Below are positions 35,988 through 45,334 of a stretch of 64,000 nucleotides of DNA, one piece after another. Numbering within the stretch: position 1 is the first letter of the stretch; each line of letters begins with the position of its first letter. Source of the DNA: an uncultured Collinsella sp. (lineage in GTDB: Bacteria; Actinomycetota; Coriobacteriia; Coriobacteriales; Coriobacteriaceae); NCBI GenBank assembly GCA_900546455.1, contig URCS01000001.1:1-64000 (forward strand), written 5' to 3'. Made by a program: the position numbers and the translations under genes. The notes under the pieces were generated by a model. It was not told the DNA's origin, searched no databases, and saw only the letters and a list, made by a program, of their open reading frames with translations.

Positions 35988-37175
35988 TTAAGAACGGGAT
36001 GCGGCGAGCACCTGCGCGGCCTTTTCACGCGCCCACGCATCGATGTCGCGAAGCTGTTCAAACGAATCGACCGTCTGCGCATCGTGAGCATCCATGCAGG
36101 ATTCCACAATGCGGTCGATATCGGTAAAGCTGCAGCCATCATGCAGGAAGGCATCGACGGCGACCTCGTTGGCGGCATTGAGCACGCACGGCATGGTGCC
36201 GCCCGTCTTGCCGGCACGTTCGGCCAGCGCTAGGCAGCGGAAGGTATCCATATCGGCCGCGTCAAAGGTAAGCTGCCCCAACTCGCGGAAATCGATACGC
36301 GGAGCCGGCGTATCCCAACGCTCAGGATACGAGAAGGCAAACTGAATGGGAATACGCATGTCGGAAGCACCGAGATGCGCCATCACAGAGCCGTCGGCAA
36401 ACTCGACCATGGAGTGAATCTTGGACTGGCGCTGCACGACCACGTTAATGAAATCGAGATCGCAGCCAAACAGATGCATGGCCTCGATACGCTCCAGACC
36501 CTTGTTCATGAGGGTGGCGGAGTCGATCGTGATCTTGGCACCCATAGCCCACGTAGGATGAGCCAGGGCATCGGTGCGCGTCACGCGATCGAGCTCGTCA
36601 CGCGTGCGGCCAAAGAACGGGCCGCCCGAGCAGGTAAGCCAAATGCAGTGAGCCTCGCGCGGATTCTCGCCAAGATAGCACTGGTAGATGGCAGAATGCT
36701 CGGAGTCGACCGGGATAAGCTGACCCGGCTGCGCCAACGGCATAAGCAGATCGCCACCGACGACGAGCGACTCCTTGTTGGCCAAGGCAAGACGCTTGTT
36801 CGAGGTCAGGGCAGCATGGCTCGCCTCGAGACCGGCAGCGCCCACGATGGCCACGAGCACGCAGTCGACATCATCGCGGCATGCGAGCTCGCACACGGCC
36901 TGTGCGCCGACGCCGAGCTCTGTGCCCTCGGGCAGTTCCTGCAGCACCGCGTCGGAGCCATGGGAGGCGTCCGCTACGGCAACCGCCGGAACCGAGAACT
37001 CACGGGCAGCGGCAACGAGCTCGGAGGTGCTGGAGTTAACGGACAGCGCCGTCACCTGCAATCGATCGGCATGCTGACGGCACACGTCGAGCGCCTGAGT
37101 GCCGATAGAACCCGTACAGCCCAGAATGGCAACACGAAGACGGCCGTCGGGACCGTAGGTGGTCTGATAAGACAT
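35988..37175 (-). CDS. dxr: 1-deoxy-D-xylulose 5-phosphate reductoisomerase
   Basis: Dxr makes MEP, the first committed intermediate of the non-mevalonate pathway. The 395-residue protein has an NADPH-binding start GCTGSIGTQALDV and ALANKESLVVGG. The metal/substrate motif PVDSEHSAIYQ and a late NAANEVAVDAFL follow. The ATG at 37175 overlaps the cdsA stop (TAATG), so the longer upstream frame is rejected. dxr lying between cdsA and rseP is a widespread bacterial order. Confidence 0.96.
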   Translation of the reverse strand: MSYQTTYGPDGRLRVAILGCTGSIGTQALDVCRQHADRLQVTALSVNSSTSELVAAAREFSVPAVAVADASHGSDAVLQELPEGTELGVGAQAVCELACRDDVDCVLVAIVGAAGLEASHAALTSNKRLALANKESLVVGGDLLMPLAQPGQLIPVDSEHSAIYQCYLGENPREAHCIWLTCSGGPFFGRTRDELDRVTRTDALAHPTWAMGAKITIDSATLMNKGLERIEAMHLFGCDLDFINVVVQRQSKIHSMVEFADGSVMAHLGASDMRIPIQFAFSYPERWDTPAPRIDFRELGQLTFDAADMDTFRCLALAERAGKTGGTMPCVLNAANEVAVDAFLHDGCSFTDIDRIVESCMDAHDAQTVDSFEQLRDIDAWAREKAAQVLAASRS

Positions 37176-38089
37176 TACAGCACGCCTCCGATCATCAGCA
37201 GCAGCTGCGCGGTAATGCAGCCAAAGATGAGCGAATCGCTGCGATCGAGCATGCCGCCGTGGCCGGGGATGAGATTGCCGGAATCTTTGACGCCCACACC
37301 GCGCTTGATACGCGACTCGATGAGGTCGCCGATAACGCCCAGGATGGAGACGACCACGCCGCACAGCAGTGCATAGGGCAGGCTCAGCTTATACAAGTGC
37401 GTTGCCCACAGGATGAGCCAGATCAAAACAGAGCCCAAAATGCCGCCGACAAAGCCCTCCCAGCTCTTTTTGGGAGAGATCTTGGGAACCATCTTATGCC
37501 TACCGATGCGGCTGCCCACGATGTAGGCAAACGAGTCGGAGACCCAAAGGGACGCGCAAACCCCAACCGAAAGCAGGGCGCCGGCAAAACCGGGCACGGC
37601 ATCGCGCAGCAGCACGATAGCCGACAGCATAAAGCCAGTGTAGATAGGGCCCATGAGCGTCACGGCAACGTCAGAGATACGCGTGCGCGGAGACCAGACA
37701 TACCAGATACCAACCGCAAGCATCAAAGCGAACAGCAGAGCGTTCAACAGCAGCGAATCGCCCAGAGCCGAGAGCGGAAAGAGCACGGCGGCAGCGATTC
37801 CAAGGCACTCGTTGGCAACCTTGCCGTCGAGCCTCGTCATGCGGAAGAACTCGTAGCAGCACAGACCGCTCATGACGGACACGAAGATGGCCGTGGGCAC
37901 AATACCCAAAACGAGGCACAGGATAAAGACAACAGCATAGACGATACCGGCGGCGGCACGGGTGATAAAGCCCGCCAGCCACGAACCGGAGCTGCCCTTC
38001 GCTGCAGGCGCCCCTGCAGTGGCAACCTTACGCGCGGGCGTCGCGGAAGTAGGCGCCTTGGGAGCGGATGCCTTGGGACGTTCGGACAC
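37175..38089 (-). CDS. cdsA: Phosphatidate cytidylyltransferase
   Basis: CdsA makes CDP-diacylglycerol from phosphatidic acid at the membrane. The 304-residue product has a disordered Ala/Pro/Lys-rich N-terminus of about 35 residues, then about eight hydrophobic segments. The C-terminal signature is seen in pieces: SPKKSWEGFVGG, GDLIESRIKRGVGVKDSG and PGHGGMLDRSDS. A GTG at 38089 has GGAGG seven bases upstream. Confidence 0.95.
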   Translation of the reverse strand: MSERPKASAPKAPTSATPARKVATAGAPAAKGSSGSWLAGFITRAAAGIVYAVVFILCLVLGIVPTAIFVSVMSGLCCYEFFRMTRLDGKVANECLGIAAAVLFPLSALGDSLLLNALLFALMLAVGIWYVWSPRTRISDVAVTLMGPIYTGFMLSAIVLLRDAVPGFAGALLSVGVCASLWVSDSFAYIVGSRIGRHKMVPKISPKKSWEGFVGGILGSVLIWLILWATHLYKLSLPYALLCGVVVSILGVIGDLIESRIKRGVGVKDSGNLIPGHGGMLDRSDSLIFGCITAQLLLMIGGVL

Positions 38090-38091
38090 GA

Positions 38092-38886
38092 TTAAGCCTC
38101 CTCGGTCTTGCTCAGTCCACCAAACCTACGGTCGCGACCCTGGTAGGCCAAAATGGCGTCGACAAGGCCCCAACGATCAAAGTCGGGCCAATAGGTATCG
38201 GTGACATAGAACTCGGAATAAGCAACCTGCCACAGCAGATAGTTCGAAAGACGAAGCTCGCCGGAGGTGCGAATCACAAGCTCCGGATCGGGCAGCCCAG
38301 CGGTGTACAGGTGCGAAGCCACCATATTGTCGTCAACCGCGGCGGGTTCGATCTTGCCGGCAGCCGCATCAAGTGCGATCTGGCGGACAGCGCGGGTGAT
38401 CTCAGCACGGGCACCATAGTTAACGGCCAGCGCCAGCGTCATACCGGTATGGTCGGCGCACTCGGCAAGGCCGCGCTCAAAGACGTCGCGGGTCTTCTTG
38501 GGCAGCGCGGAAATATCGCCCAAAAAGACAACGCGAACGTTCTCGCGCTTAAGCAGCGGCAGCTCATCGATAAACGTCTTGGCAAACAGGTGCATCAGAA
38601 CGTTGACTTCGTGCTGCGGGCGATTCCAGTTTTCGGTCGAAAACGCATAGGCCGAAAGCACGTCGACGCCCAGGCGCACGCAGGCGGTAATGATCTCACG
38701 CAGCGAGACGATGCCGGCCTTGTGGCCTTCGGTGCGGGCAAGACCGCGCGCCGTGGCCCAACGGCCGTTGCCGTCCATGATGCACGAAATATGGTGCGGG
38801 ATGTTATTGAGGTCAAGGTCGGAAAAACCGACGCCCGCAGGGGCGTCGGCAAAGAACTCGACCAGTTTATGCTCGTCGTATTGCAC
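38092..38886 (-). CDS. uppS: Isoprenyl transferase (undecaprenyl diphosphate synthase family)
   Basis: UppS extends farnesyl diphosphate with cis isoprene units to make the cell-wall lipid carrier. The 264-residue protein carries the family signature IMDGNGRWATARG and the following EGHKAG. AYAFSTENWNRP and the late LVIRTSGELRLSNYL complete the active site. A GTG at 38886 overlaps the end region of frr. The order frr-uppS-cdsA-dxr-rseP is typical. Confidence 0.96.
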   Translation of the reverse strand: MQYDEHKLVEFFADAPAGVGFSDLDLNNIPHHISCIMDGNGRWATARGLARTEGHKAGIVSLREIITACVRLGVDVLSAYAFSTENWNRPQHEVNVLMHLFAKTFIDELPLLKRENVRVVFLGDISALPKKTRDVFERGLAECADHTGMTLALAVNYGARAEITRAVRQIALDAAAGKIEPAAVDDNMVASHLYTAGLPDPELVIRTSGELRLSNYLLWQVAYSEFYVTDTYWPDFDRWGLVDAILAYQGRDRRFGGLSKTEEA

Positions 38887-38887
38887 C

Positions 38888-39424
38888 TTAGATCTCCATG
38901 ACCTCGGCTTCTTTTTCCTTCAGAAGCTCCTCGACCTTGGCGACATACTCGTCGGTATGCTTCTGGACCTTGGCCTGCTCGCGACGGACATCGTCCTCGG
39001 TGAGCTCCTCGTCGCGCTCGAGCTTGTTGTTAAAGTCGCGGCGGATGTTGCGGATGGAGACCTTGGCCTGCTCGGCGTACTCGCGGCACTCCTTAACGAG
39101 CTCGCGACGACGCTCCTCAGTGGGAGCCGGGAACGGCAGGCGCACAACGGTACCATCGGAGTTGGGGGTAATGCCCAGGTCAGAGGCACTGATAGCCTTG
39201 ACGATGGCATTGATGAGCGCCTTATCCCACGGCTCGATAAGCAGCATGTGGGCCTCGGGGGTCTTAACGGCGGCAACCTGCGTAACGGGCGTGGGAACAC
39301 CGTAGTAGTCGACGGTGATGTCGGATAGGATGTTGGCGTTAGCGCGGCCAGTGCGGACCTTGGAGAAGTTATGCTTGAGAGACTCGAGCGACTTGTCCAT
39401 GTGGGCGGTGATGTTCTCTGCCAT
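38888..39424 (-). CDS. frr: Ribosome recycling factor
   Basis: RRF splits post-termination ribosomes with EF-G. The 178-residue product begins MAENITAHMDKSLESL and contains the conserved VRTGRANANIL, YYGVPTPVTQVA and the C-terminal helical arm DEELTEDDVRREQAKVQK. Length is close to the usual 185. GGAGG lies seven bases before the ATG. Confidence 0.96.
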   Translation of the reverse strand: MAENITAHMDKSLESLKHNFSKVRTGRANANILSDITVDYYGVPTPVTQVAAVKTPEAHMLLIEPWDKALINAIVKAISASDLGITPNSDGTVVRLPFPAPTEERRRELVKECREYAEQAKVSIRNIRRDFNNKLERDEELTEDDVRREQAKVQKHTDEYVAKVEELLKEKEAEVMEI

Positions 39425-39426
39425 GC

Positions 39427-40149
39427 TTAATCCTCCTGATAGACGAGCGTGCCGACGGGCTCACCCGCGAGCGCGCGCTTGACGGTGTCCTCGCCATCGA
39501 TGTTGAGGACCAAAATGGGCATACGGTTGTCCTGGCAAAGAGCCGTAGCCGTGGAATCCATAACCTGCAGGCCGCGAACGAGCACCTCGTGATAGGTGAT
39601 CTTGTCAAAGCGGACGGCGTCAGCGCACTTGACGGGATCCTTGTCGTAGATGCCATCAACCTTGGTGGCTTTAATCAGAATCTCGGCACCGATCTCACAG
39701 GCGCGAAGGGCCGCGGCGGTGTCAGTCGTAAAGTACGGATTACCCGATCCGGCGGCAAAGATAACGACGTTGCCCTTGGACAGGTGGTTGATGGCGCGAC
39801 GGCGAATATAGGGCTCGCAGATCTCGTTCATCTGGATAGCGCTCATCACGCGGCAGGGAACATCGTTGTGCTCGAAGGCATCCTGCAGGGCAAGCGCGTT
39901 CATAACGGTAGCGAGCATGCCCATGTAATCGGCCTGGGCGCGGTCCATACCACCGGCGGCGCCGGCCATGCCGCGGAAAATATTGCCGCCGCCGACAACG
40001 ACGCCGACCTCATGACCAACGGCGAGCAGCTCCTTGACCTGCTTGGCAAGATGATCGGTAACCTTGGGGTCGATGCCGTAGTTGCCATCGCCCATCAGCG
40101 CTTCACCGGAGAGCTTCAGAAGCACGCGTTTATATCGGATGTCGGACAA
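39427..40149 (-). CDS. pyrH: Uridylate kinase (UMP kinase)
   Basis: PyrH phosphorylates UMP and is the hexameric amino-acid-kinase-fold enzyme of bacteria. The 240-residue protein starts [20 protein letters not shown] and carries [11 protein letters not shown] and [13 protein letters not shown](T). The start codon is TTG at 40149 with GGAGG seven bases upstream. It is followed by frr with two bases between them. The rpsB-tsf terminator separates it from tsf. Confidence 0.95.
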   Translation of the reverse strand: MSDIRYKRVLLKLSGEALMGDGNYGIDPKVTDHLAKQVKELLAVGHEVGVVVGGGNIFRGMAGAAGGMDRAQADYMGMLATVMNALALQDAFEHNDVPCRVMSAIQMNEICEPYIRRRAINHLSKGNVVIFAAGSGNPYFTTDTAAALRACEIGAEILIKATKVDGIYDKDPVKCADAVRFDKITYHEVLVRGLQVMDSTATALCQDNRMPILVLNIDGEDTVKRALAGEPVGTLVYQED

Positions 40150-40208
40150 AGCGATCCTCCTTTAATTAGACTCATAACATAATATCAAAGGCTTAACGGA
40201 GAGCCATG

Positions 40209-40243
40209 AAAAAGCAGGCTGTGAGTAAAACCCACAGCCTGCT
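40209..40243 (-). terminator. Rho-independent terminator after tsf
   Basis: AGCAGGCTGTG pairs with CACAGCCTGCT around a nine-base loop and, on the minus strand, is followed by TTTTT. It lies 24 bases after the tsf stop and before pyrH. Confidence 0.9.
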
Positions 40244-40266
40244 CATTACCAGCTACAAGAGCTTAT

Positions 40267-41136
40267 TTACTCGCCACGGACCAGGCGGTCAAAGGCAACG
40301 ACGGTAATGGTGTCGCCGAGCCCCTTGGAGACCTGCTCAGCGTACTTCTTGATGGTGAGGGAGCTGTCCTTGATGAACTCCTGCTCGGTGAGCACGGACT
40401 GCTTGTAGAACTTCTCCAGACGGCCAACAGCCATCTTCTCCTGGATAGCCTCGGGCTTGCCGGACTCGGCAGCCTGAGCCATGTAGATCTGCTTCTCGTG
40501 CTCGACGGTCTCGGCCGGAACCTGATCGCGGGTAGCGCAGATCGGGGCGACGGCGGCAACCTGAAGGGCAACGTCGTGAGCAAAGGTCTTGAAGGACTCA
40601 GCCTGAGCGGTCTCGGCCTTCTCGAAAGCGAACTCGACGAGAACGCCGATCTTACCACCCATGTGGATGTAAGAAGCGAGAGCGCCGTTCTCAGCCTTGC
40701 GGGCGGCGAAACGGGAGATCTTCATGTTCTCGCCCATGATGTGAATCATCTCGGTGAGCTCGGAGGAAACGGTCTCCTCGCCCATCGGCTTCTCTAGCAG
40801 AGCGTCGACGTCAGCAGGCTCGGTGGTAGCGACAACCTCAGCGACCTTGGAAGCAAAGCCGGTGAACTTGGCGTTGGAGCCGACGAAGTCGGTCTCGCAG
40901 GAGAGCTCGAGCAGAGCGCCGGTCTTGCCGTCCTCGGAGACGAACGCGGCGACAGCGCCCTCGTTGGTCTCACGGCCAGCCTTCTTGGCAGCCTTGGCGA
41001 GGCCGTTCTTGCGCAGAACGTCGACAGCGGCGTCCATGTCGCCGTCAGCCTCGACGAGAGCCTTCTTGCACTCCATCATCGGGGAGTCGGTCATCTCGCG
41101 GAGCTGCTTGACCATAGCGGCGGTAATCTGGGCCAT
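40267..41136 (-). CDS. tsf: Elongation factor Ts
   Basis: EF-Ts is the nucleotide exchange factor for EF-Tu. The 289-residue protein begins MAQITAAMVKQLREMTDSPMM with the TDSPMMECKKAL signature. The ETDFVGSNAKF motif and the coiled-coil region follow. A frame extending to 41151 is open, but the ATG at 41136 has AAAGGA at good spacing. It is co-transcribed with rpsB. Confidence 0.96.
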   Translation of the reverse strand: MAQITAAMVKQLREMTDSPMMECKKALVEADGDMDAAVDVLRKNGLAKAAKKAGRETNEGAVAAFVSEDGKTGALLELSCETDFVGSNAKFTGFASKVAEVVATTEPADVDALLEKPMGEETVSSELTEMIHIMGENMKISRFAARKAENGALASYIHMGGKIGVLVEFAFEKAETAQAESFKTFAHDVALQVAAVAPICATRDQVPAETVEHEKQIYMAQAAESGKPEAIQEKMAVGRLEKFYKQSVLTEQEFIKDSSLTIKKYAEQVSKGLGDTITVVAFDRLVRGE

Positions 41137-41181
41137 TGTGGTTCCTTTCAAAGAGATGAAAAAGAATTAACTAAGACTGAT

Positions 41182-41910
41182 TTACTCGGCCTTGGGCTCA
41201 GCGGCCATCTCGGCCTCGGAGACCTGCTCCTTGCCGGAGCCAGCGAGGCAGGCGTCAGCCATGAGCTCGCACATAAGGGTGACAGCGGAGATAGCGTCAT
41301 CGTTGCAGGGGATGCCGTACTCGACCTCGTCGGGATCGGAGTTGGTGTCGATCAGGGCGACGACGGGGATGTTCAGGCGCTGGGCCTCCTTGATGGCGTT
41401 CTCCTCGCGCTTGGTGTCGATGACGAAGAGAGCCTGGGGCAGACCCTTCATGTCGCGGGCGCCACCGAGGTTGGTCTGGAGCTTGGTGAGCTCCTTACCG
41501 AGAACAGCCTGCTCCTTCTTGGGGAGCACTGCCATGCGGCCGTCCTCGACCATGGCCTCGAGCTCCTCCATGCGATTGATGCGGGAGCGGATGGTAACGA
41601 AGTTGGTCAGCATACCGCCGAGCCAACGCTGGTTGATGTAAGGCATGTTGGCGCGCTCAGCAGCGTTCTTGACGGCCTCCTGAGCCTGCTTCTTGGTGCC
41701 GACGAACAGCACGTTGCCGCCCTTGGCGACGTTCTTGACAAAGGTGTAGGCCTGGTCGGCGTCGAGGATGGTCTGCTTGAGGTCGAGGATGTAGATGCCG
41801 TTGCGCTCACCGAAGATGAACGGCTTCATCTTGGGGTTCCAGCGACGGGTCTGGTGACCGAAGTGGCAGCCGGCCTCGAGCAGGGTGCGGATATTAATCT
41901 TGGTAGCCAT
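41182..41910 (-). CDS. rpsB: 30S ribosomal protein S2
   Basis: S2 binds late to the small subunit. The 242-residue product starts [20 protein letters not shown] and carries the signature [20 protein letters not shown] in part. [13 protein letters not shown] and [21 protein letters not shown] follow. The C-terminus is acidic. AGGAGG lies six bases before the ATG. A leader of about 140 bases, with a -10 candidate at 42052, precedes it. Confidence 0.97.
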   Translation of the reverse strand: MATKINIRTLLEAGCHFGHQTRRWNPKMKPFIFGERNGIYILDLKQTILDADQAYTFVKNVAKGGNVLFVGTKKQAQEAVKNAAERANMPYINQRWLGGMLTNFVTIRSRINRMEELEAMVEDGRMAVLPKKEQAVLGKELTKLQTNLGGARDMKGLPQALFVIDTKREENAIKEAQRLNIPVVALIDTNSDPDEVEYGIPCNDDAISAVTLMCELMADACLAGSGKEQVSEAEMAAEPKAE

Positions 41911-42051
41911 GTAAAACCTCCTGTGGTTTGCCTCCGCGCGGGGTCATCCTCCAAAACCAACCCGGACATGTGCTACCAAAGCCCGGGCACCACGGTATGA
42001 AGTAGCCGCGCGTGCGTGATAAAAACCTGTTGCCGTGAAGCAACCCGATGA

Positions 42052-42057
42052 ATGATA
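42052..42057 (-). promoter_or_regulatory. Candidate rpsB promoter -10 (extended) and leader
   Basis: On the minus strand TGC-TATCAT lies about 145 bases before rpsB. The transcript would hold a GC-rich leader (41911-42045) with short hairpins such as CCCGGGC-tttgg...GTCCGGG. S2 represses its own operon in many bacteria, so a protein-binding leader is plausible; the fold was not identified. Confidence 0.45.
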
Positions 42058-42129
42058 GCAGGAATGCTTCTTCCTGCCAACCCGCAATCAAAACCACACA
42101 CCTGAGTGCGGCGCGGGACGGACCAGCCA

Positions 42130-42972
42130 CTATTCGCCGCGGGGATGGGCTTGAGCCACGGCCCGCTTAAGCCGATCGGGCGTGAGATGCGTGTAGATCT
42201 GCGTCGTGGACAGGCTCGCATGACCCAGCAGCTCTTGAACCGAGCGCAGGTCCGCACCGCCCTCGAGCAAGTCGGTCGCAAAGGTATGGCGCATCGCATG
42301 CGGGGCGATGTCGGCCGGAATGCCGGCAAGTGTCGCCAGCGTATGGAACCGCCGCCTGAGCATGGCGGCACTCATGCGATTGCCGCGCGCCGATATAAGC
42401 AGCGGATGCGCCCCGGTAGCGGGGTCACGGCGCTTTGCCCGAGCGAGCAACTCCGGCCTCCCCTCCTCAATATAGAGACGCGTCGCCTCGAGCGCACGAC
42501 GATACAGAGGGACGATACGTTCTTTGCTCCCCTTGCCCCACAGGCGCAGCGTGCGTTCGGACCACGCAATGGACTCCACATTGAGTGCTGCGAGCTCAGA
42601 GATACGGGCGCCCGAGGCATAGAGCAGCTCGAGCATCGCCGCATCGCGCAGTCCCGCGGGTGTTGAGGTATCAGGCGTCTTGAGCAGCGCCTCCACCTGT
42701 TGGGTCGTCAGCACACCGGGTAGATCGCGCGGGAGCTTGGGCGAGGAAATTGCCGAGACCACATCGCCCTCCACGACCCCCTCGGCAGCCATCCATCGAT
42801 AGAGCGATCGGATAGCCGACAGATGCGCCGCAAGCGTTCGGGGAGCCACCTGCCCACGCGAAAGCTCGGCAAGATAGCGACGAATGGTGCGCACGTCGGC
42901 AGCGAAAGCATCTATATCCTCGCGCTCGCACCAGGCAGCAAAGCGCTCCAGCCTCGAGCCATAGGCCGTCAC
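42130..42972 (-). CDS. Tyrosine recombinase of the XerC/XerD family
   Basis: Xer recombinases resolve chromosome dimers at dif. The 280-residue product has an N-terminal SAM-like core-binding domain. Its catalytic domain has Arg in YASGARISELAAL, Lys-containing LWGKGSKERIVPL, HxxR (HAMRHTFAT), His in LGHASLSTTQIYTH and the nucleophile Tyr in IYTH. The GTG at 42972 gives a shortened N-terminus. The frame continues upstream with typical family residues (FIAYISRVEGLSPNTVTAY) to about 43050, where no ATG, GTG or TTG exists. Whether it is XerC or XerD cannot be told. Confidence 0.9.
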   Translation of the reverse strand: MTAYGSRLERFAAWCEREDIDAFAADVRTIRRYLAELSRGQVAPRTLAAHLSAIRSLYRWMAAEGVVEGDVVSAISSPKLPRDLPGVLTTQQVEALLKTPDTSTPAGLRDAAMLELLYASGARISELAALNVESIAWSERTLRLWGKGSKERIVPLYRRALEATRLYIEEGRPELLARAKRRDPATGAHPLLISARGNRMSAAMLRRRFHTLATLAGIPADIAPHAMRHTFATDLLEGGADLRSVQELLGHASLSTTQIYTHLTPDRLKRAVAQAHPRGE

Positions 42973-43046
42973 CGTGTTGGGAGAAAGCCCCTCGACACGT
43001 GAGATATAGGCGATAAACGAGTCGACGGTGTCGTACAGGTCAAAGG

Positions 43047-44384
43047 CTATGACCGGTCGCCTCCAAACAGATCGGGGCGAGTGGCCAGATAGGCATCAAG
43101 GGCCTCGAGCGCACGGTCCGCATAGGCCTGGTAGCGGTCGCGCTTGCTGCGGCGCTTACCATCCTCGAGTGGCGGCACCAGGCCAAAGTTGACATGCATA
43201 GGCTGATAGCCCACGGTGGCAGGATCGGTCGCATAACCCACGAGCGCACCCAGGGCGCCCACACGCGGCAACTCGACGCCCGAGGCACCGATAGCCTCGG
43301 CATAGGTGTTGAGCGCCGCGAGCAGACCTGTCGCCACGGCTTCCATGTACCCCTCGGTGCCGGTGATCTGACCGGCCAGGCGCACGCCGGTACCGGGCAC
43401 GGCAAAGGTGCCATCGAGCACGTGCGGGGCGTCGACAAAGGTATTGCGGTGCATGACACCGTAGCGGAAGAACTCAGCGTTCTCCAGGCCCGGCACCATA
43501 TGGAAGACGCGCTTCTGCTCGCCAAAGGTCAGGTTGGTCTGGAAGCCCACCAGGTTATAGGCGGTCTTCTCCTTGTTCTCGGCACGCAGCTGAATCGCCG
43601 CCCAGGGGCGACGTCCGGTACGCGGGTCGGTGAGGCCGACGGGCTTCATGGCACCAAAGCGGATGGCATCCTTGCCCGTGCGCGCGACCTCCTCGGCGGG
43701 CTGGCAGGCCTGGAACAGATCGCCGCCCTCAAAGTCTTTGAGCACCACGCGGTCGGCCGTGGTAAGCGCCTCGATAAAGGCCTCGTACTCCTCCTTGTTG
43801 AGCGGAGCGTTGAGATAGTCGCCGCTCCCCTGCTCCTCGTAGCGCGACTGCGAGAACAGCACGTCCATATCGAGCGTGGAGGCATCGACGATCGGCGCCG
43901 CGGCATCGAAGAACGCAAGGGCGTCGCCACCGACGAGCTTCATGACCTCTTCGCTCAGCGCAGGTGAACACAGCGGGCCCGCGGCAATGACCACGTGGCC
44001 CTCGGGAATCTGCGTGACCTCGCCGTGCACGACCTCGATATTGGGACGAGCGGCAACTTCGGCCTCGACAAGCTCGGAAAACTTGACGCGATCGACCGCT
44101 AAGGCGCCACCGGCGGGAACAGCCGCGCGATGGGCGCAATCGAGCAGAACTGAACCCATGCGCTCAAGCTCGGCCTTTAGCAGGCCGGCAGCAGAATCCG
44201 GACGGGTTGACTTAAACGAATTTGAGCAGACGAGCTCGGCCAAGTGATCGGTATGGTGGGCCGGAGAGCTCACCTGGGGGCGCATCTCGCACAGCTTTAC
44301 GGCAAACCCGCGATCTGCCAGCTGGATCGCACATTCCGAACCCGCCAGACCGCCACCGATAACCGTCACCTGATCGAACTGCAT
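43047..44384 (-). CDS. trmFO: Methylenetetrahydrofolate-tRNA (uracil-5-)-methyltransferase TrmFO
   Basis: TrmFO methylates U54 of tRNA using folate and FAD. The roughly 445-residue protein has an FAD-binding start VTVIGGGLAGSECA and CEMRP. The motif ELVCSNSFKS carries a key cysteine. The later YMEAVATGLLAAL region completes the family pattern. The ATG at 44384 has AAAGGTG seven bases upstream. dprA/topA-trmFO-xer order is common in Firmicutes and here the order is comM-dprA-trmFO-xer. Confidence 0.95.
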   Translation of the reverse strand: MQFDQVTVIGGGLAGSECAIQLADRGFAVKLCEMRPQVSSPAHHTDHLAELVCSNSFKSTRPDSAAGLLKAELERMGSVLLDCAHRAAVPAGGALAVDRVKFSELVEAEVAARPNIEVVHGEVTQIPEGHVVIAAGPLCSPALSEEVMKLVGGDALAFFDAAAPIVDASTLDMDVLFSQSRYEEQGSGDYLNAPLNKEEYEAFIEALTTADRVVLKDFEGGDLFQACQPAEEVARTGKDAIRFGAMKPVGLTDPRTGRRPWAAIQLRAENKEKTAYNLVGFQTNLTFGEQKRVFHMVPGLENAEFFRYGVMHRNTFVDAPHVLDGTFAVPGTGVRLAGQITGTEGYMEAVATGLLAALNTYAEAIGASGVELPRVGALGALVGYATDPATVGYQPMHVNFGLVPPLEDGKRRSKRDRYQAYADRALEALDAYLATRPDLFGGDRS

Positions 44385-44398
44385 CTGCAAACACCTTT

Positions 44399-45334
44399 CT
44401 AATTGACACGCTTTCCATTGTGACCGAAGGGCGTCTGGGCGTGAAGCGCAAACTTTGAGGGCGCATACCTTCCATCCATCATGCGTTCGATAAGGCCCTC
44501 AAGCTCGAGCGAGCCCAAGAGCTTGAGCACGCCGACAGCATCAAGCGAGACGAGCGCGGCAATGTCATCGACCTTGAGCGGCGAGGCGATAAGCGCGTGC
44601 ATCACGGCCTGCTGCGTGGGGTCGAGATCGGCAATACCGGGTGAATCGGGACGCGAGTAGCGCAGCGTGCCGTAGATGCGCGAAATGGCCATCTCGATTG
44701 ATTCCTCGTCGATGATGCAGCAGGCGCCGTTAGCGATGAGGTAGTTGGTCCCGCGCGACTCGGGCGAAAGGATGGAGCCCGGCACTGCAAGGAGCTCTCG
44801 ACCCAAGTCCATAGCAGCCTCCGCCGTGGAGAACGTACCCGAGGGCATGCCAGCCTCGGAAACAAAGAGTGCTTGCGACAAAGCGGCGATAACGCGATTG
44901 CGCCGCGGAAAGGCGAACTTACGCGGTCCCATACCCCACGGCGAAATCGAAACGACCGCGCCGCCCGTATCGAGTGTGCGCGTAATAAGCCCCGCGCTCG
45001 AACGCGGGTAGACCACGTCGGCGCCCGTCCCCAGCACCACGACGTGTTTGCCCCCGGCGTTGACCGCAGCCCAACCCGAGGCCTGGTCACAACCGACCGC
45101 GCCGCCCGAGACCACCGTCACTCCCGCCTCAACCGCTACCTTGGCCGCAAGCTCCGCCACAGCGAGACCATACGGCGATGCCTTACGTGCACCGATGATG
45201 GATAGCGCAGGCGTCGAAAGCACCTCGGCGTTGCCGCGCACATAGAGCGTCTGGGGTACATCAGAAAGCTCCAAAACGGTCTCGGGATACAACGCATCAC
45301 CTGGATGCAGCTCGAAGGTCCCCTCGGCCATCAT
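44399..45334 (-). CDS. dprA: DNA processing protein DprA
   Basis: DprA binds incoming single-stranded DNA and loads RecA during transformation. The 311-residue product has the Rossmann-like DprA domain with SIIGARKASPYG and VSGGAVGCDQASG. VVLGTGADVVYP and FPRRNRVIAALS follow. A C-terminal winged-helix segment starts around LDPTQQAVMHAL. The ATG at 45334 overlaps the comM stop (ATGATG with TGA), with AAGGAGG ahead. It forms an operon with comM and yraN. Confidence 0.94.
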   Translation of the reverse strand: MMAEGTFELHPGDALYPETVLELSDVPQTLYVRGNAEVLSTPALSIIGARKASPYGLAVAELAAKVAVEAGVTVVSGGAVGCDQASGWAAVNAGGKHVVVLGTGADVVYPRSSAGLITRTLDTGGAVVSISPWGMGPRKFAFPRRNRVIAALSQALFVSEAGMPSGTFSTAEAAMDLGRELLAVPGSILSPESRGTNYLIANGACCIIDEESIEMAISRIYGTLRYSRPDSPGIADLDPTQQAVMHALIASPLKVDDIAALVSLDAVGVLKLLGSLELEGLIERMMDGRYAPSKFALHAQTPFGHNGKRVN

